8,753 bases of DNA from an uncultured Clostridia bacterium. Lineage in GTDB: Bacteria > Bacillota > Clostridia > Christensenellales > DTU072. Made by a program: the position numbers and the translations under genes. Location of the stretch: assembly GCA_944350065.1 (NCBI GenBank), contig CALVOD010000051.1, positions 1 through 8,753 on the forward strand. Direction: 5' to 3'. The notes under the pieces are model-generated. The model saw only the letters and a program-made list of their open reading frames with translations. It was not told the DNA's origin and made no database searches. This document shows, piece by piece, positions 1 to 6,347 of the stretch; within the stretch, counting starts at the first letter, position 1; each line of letters opens with the position of its first letter.

Positions 1-43
1 TATAGCTTTGTCGCAAATGAGCGAGGAGGAACTGGGACTGTGA
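1..43 (+). CDS. C-terminal end of an upstream gene, probably the first ABC exporter subunit (partial)
   Basis: An open frame enters from the left edge and stops at TGA 41-43. Only its last 13 residues are visible, reading IALSQMSEEELGL. Its stop overlaps the GTG start of the next gene by four bases (GTGA), the usual sign of translational coupling. A tail with a 'LSQ...EEEL' ending resembles the C-terminus of the first subunit of Clostridia heterodimeric multidrug ABC exporters, and the next gene is clearly a second-subunit type. The assignment therefore rests on a short tail plus context. The body of the gene lies outside the window. Confidence 0.5.
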   Translation, partial: IALSQMSEEELGL

Positions 44-1998
44 GCGATTACGACGAAATGCAAAATCAGAATACCGCTTCCCGCGACAACTCTCAGCAAC
101 AGAGCGGGCTCGACCTCGGGCGCGCGCTGGGCGTCGGCGGTCCGGAGATCAAGGAAGTCGACAAGGCGGAGAACTTCAAAGCGACGGTAGTAAGGCTCAT
201 CAAATATCTGAAGCCCCAATATCCCATGCTCATCGCCATGATTTTAATAGCGGCGATAGGCGCGTGGTTTGCGATATGGGTGCCCGATATTATGAAAAAG
301 GTTACCAACTGCCTCGTGGAGAGCATTGAGTATTTCATCGATATCGACCGCGCTCCCAATGGCAACGGACAGCTTTACAATTATATAGCTCCCGTACTTT
401 GGACGTGCGCGGGCTTGTACGTTCTGAACGCGTTGTTCCAGTTCACAAGCGGACTCATCGCGGCTTCTATGTCCCAGCGCGTAGTGCGCAGAATGCGTAC
501 CGACGTTAAGAATAAACTCGACAAAGTGCCGCTTTCCTATTTCGACGCCACTCCGATAGGCGACGTATTGAGCCGTTTCACCATCGATATCGAAATGATA
601 TCCCTTACCTTGCAGGACAGCATCAACCAAATTATTACGGGCGTGATGACCGTTGCGGGCGTATTCATAATGATGGTGCGTATAGACTGGTTGCTGTCGA
701 TAATAGCGCTCGTCAGTTTACCGCTTCTGCTCATAGTGAGCGGCGTCATAGTGCGTAAATCGCAGAAAGAATTTGCCAAGCAGCAGCAGCGTATCGGCGC
801 GCTGAACGGACACATCGAGGAGATGTACACGGGGCACAACGTCGTCAAGCTGTACAATCACGAAGAAGAAAGCATTATGACCTACGAGGAAATAAACAAG
901 GCGTTGAAGCGCGCCACGCGTAAGTCGCAGTTCCTCGCGGGAATAATTCTTCCGAGCATCAAATTCATAGACAACCTCTGCTACGTGGGCATCTGCGTGG
1001 GCGGCGGTCTGCGCGCGGGCGGCGGAATGGTGACGATAGGCGACATACAGGCGTTGCTTTCTTATACGAGGCAGTTCGCGCAGCCTATCGAAAACATCAG
1101 TAACATCGCCAACACCATACAGTCCTCGATAGCCGCGGCGGAACGCGTGTTCCAGGTATTCGACCTCGAGGAAATGACCGCGGACGGCGAGAAGAAGATT
1201 TCGGTAGAGGAATGCGAAGGCAGAGTCGATATCGAGAACGTCGCATTCTCCTACGTGAAAGACAGACCGCTCATCACCGACCTTTCGCTCCACGTCAACG
1301 CGGGCGAGAGCATAGCCATAGTGGGACCTACGGGAGCGGGCAAGACTACGCTCGTCAACCTGTTGATGAGATTCTACGAGACCGATTCGGGCAGAATACT
1401 GATAGACGGCGTGGATATCAAGGATTATTCGCGTGCCGATTTGAGATCGCTGTACGGAATGGTGTTGCAGGATACCTGGCTGTTCAACGGCACGGTTGCC
1501 GACAACATAGCTTACGGTAATCCCTCCGCTACGCGCGAGGAGATCATAGCCGCCGCCAAAGAAGCGCACGCGGATCAGTTCATCGTCACGATGGAGCACG
1601 GCTACGACACGATACTCAAAGAGGGCGCCACCAATATAAGCGCCGGACAGCGTCAGCTGCTCACCATAGCGCGCGCCATTCTCAAGAAGCCGCGTATCAT
1701 TATTCTCGACGAAGCCACGAGCTCGGTCGATACGAGGACGGAGAAATATATTCAGAGCGCGATGCTCGCGATGATGGAAGGTAAAACGAGCTTCGTTATC
1801 GCGCACCGTCTGTCCACGATCAAACACGCCGCCGTCATTCTCGTCATGAACCACGGGGACGTGGTGGAACAGGGCAATCACGAAACCTTAATGGCAAAGA
1901 AAGGCTTCTATTACGAATTGTACAACGCTCAGTTTGCGGGAGTAAGCGACGACAACAAGGACGACGACACCGCCGCTTCGCGTTTCCAGCAAACCTGA
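40..1998 (+). CDS. ABC exporter half-transporter (permease fused to ATPase), second subunit of a heterodimer
   Basis: This 652-residue protein is a fused membrane and ATPase subunit of a type IV ABC exporter (MsbA/MdlB/TM288 style) in the cytoplasmic membrane. A cytosolic N-terminus of about 55 residues precedes six predicted membrane helices (roughly 60-80, 117-145, 195-213, 217-238, 298-322 and a weaker one near 330-345). The nucleotide-binding domain has A-loop Tyr405, Walker A GPTGAGKTT 429-437, Q-loop Gln477, a degenerate signature NISAGQ 532-537, Walker B IIILDE 553-558 with catalytic Glu558, D-loop SSVD 561-564 and H-loop His589. An intact Walker B glutamate with an altered LSGGQ is the pattern of the TM288-type member of heterodimers, so the partner should carry the degenerate Walker B. 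The GTG start at 40 is preceded by AGGAGGA (24-30). Length is slightly above the usual 580-620 because of the N-terminal extension and an acidic tail after about 635. The substrate cannot be told; a drug or a lipid-like compound is common for the family. Confidence 0.93.
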   Translation: MSDYDEMQNQNTASRDNSQQQSGLDLGRALGVGGPEIKEVDKAENFKATVVRLIKYLKPQYPMLIAMILIAAIGAWFAIWVPDIMKKVTNCLVESIEYFIDIDRAPNGNGQLYNYIAPVLWTCAGLYVLNALFQFTSGLIAASMSQRVVRRMRTDVKNKLDKVPLSYFDATPIGDVLSRFTIDIEMISLTLQDSINQIITGVMTVAGVFIMMVRIDWLLSIIALVSLPLLLIVSGVIVRKSQKEFAKQQQRIGALNGHIEEMYTGHNVVKLYNHEEESIMTYEEINKALKRATRKSQFLAGIILPSIKFIDNLCYVGICVGGGLRAGGGMVTIGDIQALLSYTRQFAQPIENISNIANTIQSSIAAAERVFQVFDLEEMTADGEKKISVEECEGRVDIENVAFSYVKDRPLITDLSLHVNAGESIAIVGPTGAGKTTLVNLLMRFYETDSGRILIDGVDIKDYSRADLRSLYGMVLQDTWLFNGTVADNIAYGNPSATREEIIAAAKEAHADQFIVTMEHGYDTILKEGATNISAGQRQLLTIARAILKKPRIIILDEATSSVDTRTEKYIQSAMLAMMEGKTSFVIAHRLSTIKHAAVILVMNHGDVVEQGNHETLMAKKGFYYELYNAQFAGVSDDNKDDDTAASRFQQT

Positions 1999-2015
1999 TA
2001 TCCGCCTCAAATCGG

Positions 2016-2045
2016 TTGCCTCTGTAGCTCCGTTTGTGGTACACT
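2016..2045 (+). promoter_or_regulatory. Probable sigma-A promoter for the PRPP synthetase gene
   Basis: A -35-like TTGCCT (2016-2021) is separated by 18 bases from TACACT (2040-2045). The -10 carries the extended TGn motif (TGG at 2037-2039). Transcription would begin near 2052, leaving a leader of about 24 bases that holds the ribosome binding site GGAGGA (2065-2070). No terminator-like hairpin is seen between the ABC gene stop and this site, so read-through from the exporter operon is possible. Confidence 0.5.
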
Positions 2046-2075
2046 CTTACTGACGACAATTTACGGAGGAATACG

Positions 2076-3227
2076 ATGCCTACATTTTTCACGGAAGTAT
2101 TCGAAGACGCATCTCCGGTAGCGCCTTTAGGTCTCATCGTTCTCGACGGAGCCAAAGAGCTCGGTACACGGATAGATAATTATCTGGTGGACTGGTACAA
2201 TCGCGACGTCGGTAACAAAAACCCCAAATTCAAGAAAAAATCTTTCATAATCGAAAGTCATTGCCCCCGTTTCACCACAGGCGACGGCAAGGGTATAATA
2301 GAGGATTCCGTTCGCGGTTACGATATTTACGTGCTCGTGGACGTAGGAAATTATAACTGTAAATATTCGCTTTTCGGCAAAGAAAACAGTATGTCTCCCG
2401 ACGATCATTACGCCGACCTCAAGCGCGTTATCAGCGCGGCGGGCGGAAAAGCGGAGCGTATTACCGTAATAATGCCGCTATTGTACGGCGGAAGACAGCA
2501 CAGGCGCAATTCCCGCGAGAGCCTCGACGGCGCGCAGATGCTGCAGGAGCTGTATTCCATGGGCGTCAAGGATATCATCACTTTCGACGCGCACGACCCG
2601 CGTATACAAAACGCGGTGCCGCTTATGGGATTCGATAATTTCTTCCCCACCTACCAGATAATGAAAGCGCTTATGACGCGCTACCCCAATCTTCAGTTCG
2701 ACGAAGAACATTTTATGATAGTTTCTCCCGACGAAGGCGCGATGAACAGAAACATTTTCTACGCGTCGATACTCGAAGTGGACCTCGGAATGTTCTATAA
2801 GCGCAGGGATTACACCCGCATCGTCAACGGCAGAAACCCCATAGTCGCCCACGAATATATCGGTATGGACGTCAAGGACAAGAACATTCTCGTCGCCGAC
2901 GATATCATAGCGACGGGCGATTCCGTTCTGAGACTTTGCAAGGAGCTCAAGGAAAAAGGCTGCGGCAAAATATTCCTTACCGCCACTTACGCGCTGTTCA
3001 CCGAAGGCTTCGACAAATTCGACAAAGCCTACGAGGAAGGACTTTTCTCGGCGGTGCTCAGCACCAACCTTACCTATAACAGTCCCGAACTTCTCTCGAG
3101 AAGTTGGTTCGTATGCGCGGACCTTTCGAAGTACATCAGCTACATAATAGCTTCCTGCAACCAGAATAAATCCGTTTCGCCGCTTCTCAATTCTTCCGAC
3201 AGGATACACGAATTGCTCGGTAAATAA
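2076..3227 (+). CDS. prs: Ribose-phosphate pyrophosphokinase (PRPP synthetase), long divergent form
   Basis: The protein should transfer pyrophosphate from ATP to ribose 5-phosphate, giving PRPP for purine, pyrimidine, His, Trp and NAD synthesis in the cytosol. The ATG at 2076 is chosen because GGAGGA (2065-2070) lies five bases upstream; this gives 383 residues against about 315 for class I enzymes. Family landmarks are present in order: LDGAKELG 23-30, RFTTGD 65-70 followed by IEDSVRG 75-81, RQHRR 140-144 (for RQDRK), FDAHDPRIQ 170-178 with the conserved His173, VSPDEGAMNR 216-225, flexible-loop KRR 242-244, and PRPP loop DDIIATGDS 275-283. Several catalytic positions differ from the class I consensus: Thr68 for Asp in the ATP loop, His142 for Asp in RQDRK, and Ala279 for the Asp of DTGGT. 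This looks like the second, longer RPPK type found in Clostridia; whether it is the only PRPP synthetase of the cell cannot be seen here. A regulatory paralogue is the alternative. Confidence 0.85.
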   Translation: MPTFFTEVFEDASPVAPLGLIVLDGAKELGTRIDNYLVDWYNRDVGNKNPKFKKKSFIIESHCPRFTTGDGKGIIEDSVRGYDIYVLVDVGNYNCKYSLFGKENSMSPDDHYADLKRVISAAGGKAERITVIMPLLYGGRQHRRNSRESLDGAQMLQELYSMGVKDIITFDAHDPRIQNAVPLMGFDNFFPTYQIMKALMTRYPNLQFDEEHFMIVSPDEGAMNRNIFYASILEVDLGMFYKRRDYTRIVNGRNPIVAHEYIGMDVKDKNILVADDIIATGDSVLRLCKELKEKGCGKIFLTATYALFTEGFDKFDKAYEEGLFSAVLSTNLTYNSPELLSRSWFVCADLSKYISYIIASCNQNKSVSPLLNSSDRIHELLGK

Positions 3228-3649
3228 TGAACGCGAAACTCACGATAAACACCGAAAACGCGGAGCAGGGCGCCGGCATATTCCTGTACACAGATTGCGA
3301 ATACGTTTACGTGAACGACACCGCGCAGATAATATACCGCGACAGAGAGCGCGGGTATTCGGTGACGATAGGGCTTAACCGCGACAAGGTGTCGCTTCTC
3401 AGAGTCAAAGAAGTTCCCGACGACGCGGGGAATATTTCCGTAGTCAAACAATTCAACGTGCTTACCGCGCTCCGACCCGACTTCAAGGAAATGGTGGATA
3501 CCGAATCGATGGAATTGCTGTTTCTGTCGGACGGATTGAGCATCGATTACGGCGAAAGATACGCCGCGATATCCGTTAAATGCCTCATCAGCGTTTACGG
3601 CGGTAAGCCCGTTCAGTCGCGGCTTACGGTGCAATGCAGCTTAAAATAA
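3227..3649 (+). CDS. Small beta-rich protein of unknown function, possibly DUF1934/YwiB-like
   Basis: This 140-residue protein starts at ATG 3227, which shares one base with the stop of the PRPP synthetase gene (TAATG). It has no separate strong ribosome binding site, so translation is probably coupled to the upstream gene. There is no signal peptide, membrane segment or cysteine motif. The sequence alternates polar and hydrophobic residues in many short strands, with turns such as DTAQ, NRDK and DYGE. That pattern and the length suit a small beta-barrel of the lipocalin-like DUF1934 (YwiB) family, but no single diagnostic motif settles it. I infer the family from overall pattern only; the function is unknown. 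Its tight link to PRPP synthesis is the main clue to a role. Confidence 0.72.
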   Translation: MNAKLTINTENAEQGAGIFLYTDCEYVYVNDTAQIIYRDRERGYSVTIGLNRDKVSLLRVKEVPDDAGNISVVKQFNVLTALRPDFKEMVDTESMELLFLSDGLSIDYGERYAAISVKCLISVYGGKPVQSRLTVQCSLK

Positions 3650-3700
3650 ATACGTTTTTTTTGCACACACGAGATAAAACGATACAAAATCAATTAAGTG

Positions 3701-3729
3701 TTGCAAAATCTTGCCGTATATTGTATAAT
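3701..3729 (+). promoter_or_regulatory. Strong sigma-A promoter for the MBL-fold hydrolase gene
   Basis: TTGCAA (3701-3706) is followed after 17 bases by a perfect TATAAT (3724-3729), in an AT-rich gap of 111 bases. The start of transcription would fall near 3736, giving a leader of about 25 bases with AGGAGA (3751-3756) four bases before the ATG. This is the best consensus match in the window on the plus strand. Confidence 0.7.
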
Positions 3730-3760
3730 ATATATAAGATTTTCTCTATAAGGAGATTTT

Positions 3761-4414
3761 ATGAAGATCGAATGGCTGGGACACAGCTCTTTTAAACTTA
3801 CTGAAAGCACCGGTATCAGTCTTATAACCGATCCTTTCGACGCCGTTAAAGTGGGTGTGCCTTATCCCGAAGTTTCTTCGGACATAGTGACCGTGAGCCA
3901 CGACCATTTCGATCACAACTGCGTTAATGCCGTTAAAGAGTACAAGCTCCTCATCAATACCCCCGGCGAACACAGCGTCGACGGCGTGGATATATACGGT
4001 TTCCGTAGCTATCACGATGAGAAAAAGGGCGCTCTGCGCGGCAAAAACACCGTGTTCCGCTTCCGTATGGACGGAGTGGAAATTTGTCACCTCGGCGACA
4101 TCGGCGAAGAACTCAGCCCTTTGCTTGCGGAATTGATAGGCTCCATCAATATTCTGCTTATTCCCGTGGGCGGCGTGTACACAATCAACGCTGCGCAAGC
4201 CAAAGAGTACGTCGATCTGCTGATGCCCGACGTTGTCATCCCTATGCACTATATGTGCGAAGGTTACGTTACGGAGTTTGACGAGCTCGACGAATTCCTC
4301 GATCTTTTCCCGAGAAGGGATATCGAGTACGCCGACACGACCGAACTCGAATTCGACCGTGCCGATTTCGACGGCGAAAAAACAAGAGTGATTGTGCCGA
4401 AAAAAGTCAATTAA
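3761..4414 (+). CDS. Metallo-beta-lactamase-fold metal-dependent hydrolase (UlaG-like, COG2220 type)
   Basis: This 217-residue cytosolic protein has the metallo-beta-lactamase fold of the UlaG-like group. It opens with the typical strand MKIEWLGHSSF, where His8 is a recurrent group residue. The metal-binding motif is SHDHFDH at 46-52, giving ligands His47, His49, Asp51 and His52. Further candidate ligands are His110 and Asp113 in HLGD and His163 in IPMHY. His71 and His85 are also typical of the group. Length matches the roughly 210-230 residues usual for stand-alone members, and there is no signal peptide. AGGAGA stands four bases before the ATG. The gene has its own promoter and no close partner, so the neighbours do not hint at a substrate. 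Family members act on varied esters, lactones or phosphodiesters, and no specific reaction can be named. Confidence 0.9.
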   Translation: MKIEWLGHSSFKLTESTGISLITDPFDAVKVGVPYPEVSSDIVTVSHDHFDHNCVNAVKEYKLLINTPGEHSVDGVDIYGFRSYHDEKKGALRGKNTVFRFRMDGVEICHLGDIGEELSPLLAELIGSINILLIPVGGVYTINAAQAKEYVDLLMPDVVIPMHYMCEGYVTEFDELDEFLDLFPRRDIEYADTTELEFDRADFDGEKTRVIVPKKVN

Positions 4415-4429
4415 CGACAGAATTTTGCC

Positions 4430-4458
4430 TTGACTCTTTGCTCCGTATGCAATACTTT
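4430..4458 (+). promoter_or_regulatory. Possible promoter for rho
   Basis: TTGACT (4430-4435), five of six bases of the -35 consensus, is followed after 17 bases by a weak -10, TACTTT (4453-4458). It begins 15 bases after the stop of the hydrolase gene. Transcription would start near 4465 and give a leader of about 58 bases. The weak -10 leaves some doubt, and read-through from the upstream promoter at 3701 is possible since no clear terminator lies between. Confidence 0.4.
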
Positions 4459-4470
4459 ATTTAGGGGCGG

Positions 4471-4512
4471 AAAATTTCAAAACAATTAACAACTAAATCA
4501 AATATTTTTTCA
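4471..4512 (+). promoter_or_regulatory. G-free, unstructured leader of rho mRNA; possible Rho loading site
   Basis: These 42 bases contain no G at all and six scattered C residues, and they end directly at the AGGAGA ribosome binding site (4512-4517). Such RNA cannot form stable base pairs with itself. Rho genes are known to be autoregulated by Rho-dependent termination in their leaders in several bacteria, and Rho binds unstructured, C-containing, G-poor RNA. That this leader serves such a purpose here is an inference from composition and position only; it is poor in C compared with classical rut sites. Confidence 0.25.
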
Positions 4513-4522
4513 GGAGATATTT

Positions 4523-6172
4523 ATGGCCGATTTTTATACTGCCGAGCAGCTGAATGCTATGGGCATTTTTCAGTTAAGAGACTTGGCGCGGAAGCTCGGA
4601 CACCACAGTCCTACGGATAAGCGTAAACAGGAGCTTATCGAATTTATTTTAACAGCCAAAGAAGCGCCCGTACAAAGCGAGGAGACGGGCAAGAAGCGCA
4701 GAGGCCGTCCGCCGAAAAAAATGGTGGAAGTGCCTGTGCCGGAACTCGTTAAACCGGATGCGAACGGCGAAAAGATTGATGAGAAACAGCCAAATACGGA
4801 AAAAGACAATTCACCCGCAGTACGGACCTATGTCCCAGACAATGCGCCTTACGACGCTTCGGGGGCGAGAGCCGCGGGAGTGAGATTTACCGAGAACGGA
4901 TTTGAACCGCGTAAAAAGTACGATCAGAAACATACCGGCAACAACGGCTATTTCAACGGAAAACACGATAAGAATTTTTATGACGCCAACCGCAATCAGT
5001 CTAACGGCGAAGAACAGTCGATTGAAGAAATGGAAATACGCGAAGGCGTGCTCGAAATTTGCCCCGACGGATACGGATTTTTAAGGGCGCACAATTACGA
5101 GCAGGGAGAGGGAGACGCCTATATAGCCGCGCCTAAAATACGTAAAAGCGGATTGAGAAAGGGCGATCTCGTGAGGGCGTACGTCAAGAAACTTGCAGAA
5201 AACCGCCCTATGAACGTGCAGGAGATAATAAGCGTCAACGGAGATTCGCCGGAGTCCGCTTTCAACCGCCCGGCATTTGAAAATCTGATACCGGTATATC
5301 CGGACGAACGCTTTAAATTGGAACTCGCGACGAGCTCCGCGGATTACGCGATCAGGGCTATAGACCTCGTTGCGCCTATAGGCAAAGGACAGAGAGCGAT
5401 GATAGTAAGCCCGCCTAAAGCGGGTAAGACGACCCTTCTTAAAAAAATAGCGCACAGCATAGCCGTCAATTATCCTGACGCGCATTTAATGGTGTTGCTC
5501 GTGGACGAGCGACCCGAAGAAGTTACGGATATGCAAAGAAGCATAAAAGGCGAAGTTATATTCTCCACTTTCGACGAGATGCCGGAGCATCATACGAAGG
5601 CTTCCGAAATGGTGCTCGAGAGAGCGAAAAGGCTTGTCGAACGCGGTAGGGACGTAGTTATACTTATGGATTCTCTCACGCGCCTTGCGCGCGCATACAA
5701 CCTCGTCATAACCCCCACGGGTAAAACCCTTTCGGGCGGCGTCGATCCGGGTGCGTTACATTCTCCAAAAAGATTTTTCGGCGCGGCGCGTAACATTGAG
5801 AACGGCGGAAGTCTGACGATAATAGCTACCGCGCTTATTGATACCGGAAGCAGAATGGACGACGTGATTTACGAGGAATTCAAAGGTACGGGCAATATGG
5901 AGATACATCTCGACCGTAAACTCAGCGAAAAACGTATATTCCCCGCAATCGACCTCAACAGAAGCGGAACGAGAAGGGAAGAACTCCTGCTCGATCAGAA
6001 AGAACTCGAAGGTATTTGGGCGGTACGTAAAATGCTTTCGGCAGGCGACGTGATGGAAGCCACCGAAAACCTCATTCAGATGATGATGAAGACCAAAAAC
6101 AATAAAGAATTTATCGAGCAGTTGACTTTGCAAATAGTAAAATTGCAAAAAGACGGATTTAATTTTGCGTAA
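4523..6172 (+). CDS. rho: Transcription termination factor Rho
   Basis: This is a 549-residue hexameric RNA-dependent ATPase that ends transcription by translocating along RNA to the polymerase. Domains in order: Rho_N helical domain about 5-46; a basic AT-hook-like patch KKRRGRPPKK 57-66; a low-complexity linker up to about 168, rich in Asn, Asp, Gly and Lys near 132-163; the cold-shock-like RNA-binding domain about 170-240 with RNP1-like DGYGFLR 182-188; and the ATPase core from about 255. Core motifs are Walker A SPPKAGKTT 296-304 with Lys302, VDERPEEVTDM 327-337 carrying the catalytic Glu, Walker B VVILMD 378-383, the Q-loop region GGVDPGALHSPKRFFG 405-420, and GSRMDDVIYEEFKGTGN 442-458 through SGTRREELL 481-489. 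The protein is longer than the 419-residue E. coli Rho because of the linker insert. The start at 4523 has AGGAGA (4512-4517) before it. All residues needed for activity appear intact. Confidence 0.98.
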   Translation: MADFYTAEQLNAMGIFQLRDLARKLGHHSPTDKRKQELIEFILTAKEAPVQSEETGKKRRGRPPKKMVEVPVPELVKPDANGEKIDEKQPNTEKDNSPAVRTYVPDNAPYDASGARAAGVRFTENGFEPRKKYDQKHTGNNGYFNGKHDKNFYDANRNQSNGEEQSIEEMEIREGVLEICPDGYGFLRAHNYEQGEGDAYIAAPKIRKSGLRKGDLVRAYVKKLAENRPMNVQEIISVNGDSPESAFNRPAFENLIPVYPDERFKLELATSSADYAIRAIDLVAPIGKGQRAMIVSPPKAGKTTLLKKIAHSIAVNYPDAHLMVLLVDERPEEVTDMQRSIKGEVIFSTFDEMPEHHTKASEMVLERAKRLVERGRDVVILMDSLTRLARAYNLVITPTGKTLSGGVDPGALHSPKRFFGAARNIENGGSLTIIATALIDTGSRMDDVIYEEFKGTGNMEIHLDRKLSEKRIFPAIDLNRSGTRREELLLDQKELEGIWAVRKMLSAGDVMEATENLIQMMMKTKNNKEFIEQLTLQIVKLQKDGFNFA

Positions 6173-6237
6173 GCCCGATTTGAAAATAAAAATTTTTTTT
6201 GAACGGATTGCGTTTTAAAAAAATAAAACCGAAAATA

Positions 6238-6276
6238 AAAATGCCGGAAATTGAATTCCGGCATTTTAGTTTTTTT
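6238..6276. terminator. Bidirectional intrinsic terminator between rho and fba
   Basis: A perfect 12-base-pair stem (6238-6249 with 6256-6267, core GCCGGAA/TTCCGGC) closes a six-base loop. On the plus strand it is followed by a run of seven T (6270-6276). On the minus strand the complement of the A-rich stretch upstream (6214-6240) supplies the T run. It sits between two convergent genes, about 65 bases past the rho stop and 70 past the fba stop, so it should end both transcripts. Confidence 0.9.
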
Positions 6277-6305
6277 GATTTAAAAGATTTTTCGCAATGC
6301 TCTCA

Positions 6306-6347
6306 CGCGCTTCGCGCGCAAAGTGCGTAAGTAAAATTACGCTTTGC
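6306..6347 (-). other. Tandem hairpins at the 3' end of fba mRNA
   Basis: Two inverted repeats abut each other at the end of the aldolase transcript. The first pairs 6337-6347 (last codons and stop of fba) with 6318-6330: eleven base pairs (GCAAAG plus CGTAA on the plus strand) with a two-base bulge (TG, 6324-6325) and a loop at 6331-6336. The second pairs 6314-6318 with 6306-6310 (GCGCG/CGCGC) around a three-base loop. Neither is followed by a T run, so they are not the terminator, which lies further on at 6238-6276. A role in protecting the mRNA 3' end is a guess. Confidence 0.45.

Noticed and set aside
718..1881. A 387-codon open frame on the minus strand within the ABC exporter gene
   Set aside because: It comes from codon bias of the real gene. 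The translation is rich in Arg, His and Tyr with no domain pattern, and every ABC motif lies on the plus strand. The same holds for the 243-codon frame at 2478-3209.
2034..2078. An in-frame TTG at 2034 as an earlier start for the PRPP synthetase
   Set aside because: It lies inside the presumed promoter -10 region, has no ribosome binding site, and would add 14 residues of no family character. The ATG at 2076 has GGAGGA at the right distance.
3603..3662. A possible terminator after the small beta-rich gene: stem GTAAGCC/GGCTTAC (3603-3609, 3621-3627) and a run of eight T (3655-3662)
   Set aside because: The stem is 27 bases away from the T run and inside the coding sequence. The only structure next to the T run is an A/T-only pairing (3643-3650 with 3655-3662), too weak to call a terminator.
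4405..4435. Inverted repeat AGTCAA/TTGACT between the end of the hydrolase gene and the rho promoter
   Set aside because: It has six-base arms with a 19-base spacer, no T run follows, and the right arm is explained as the -35 box. Chance is likely.
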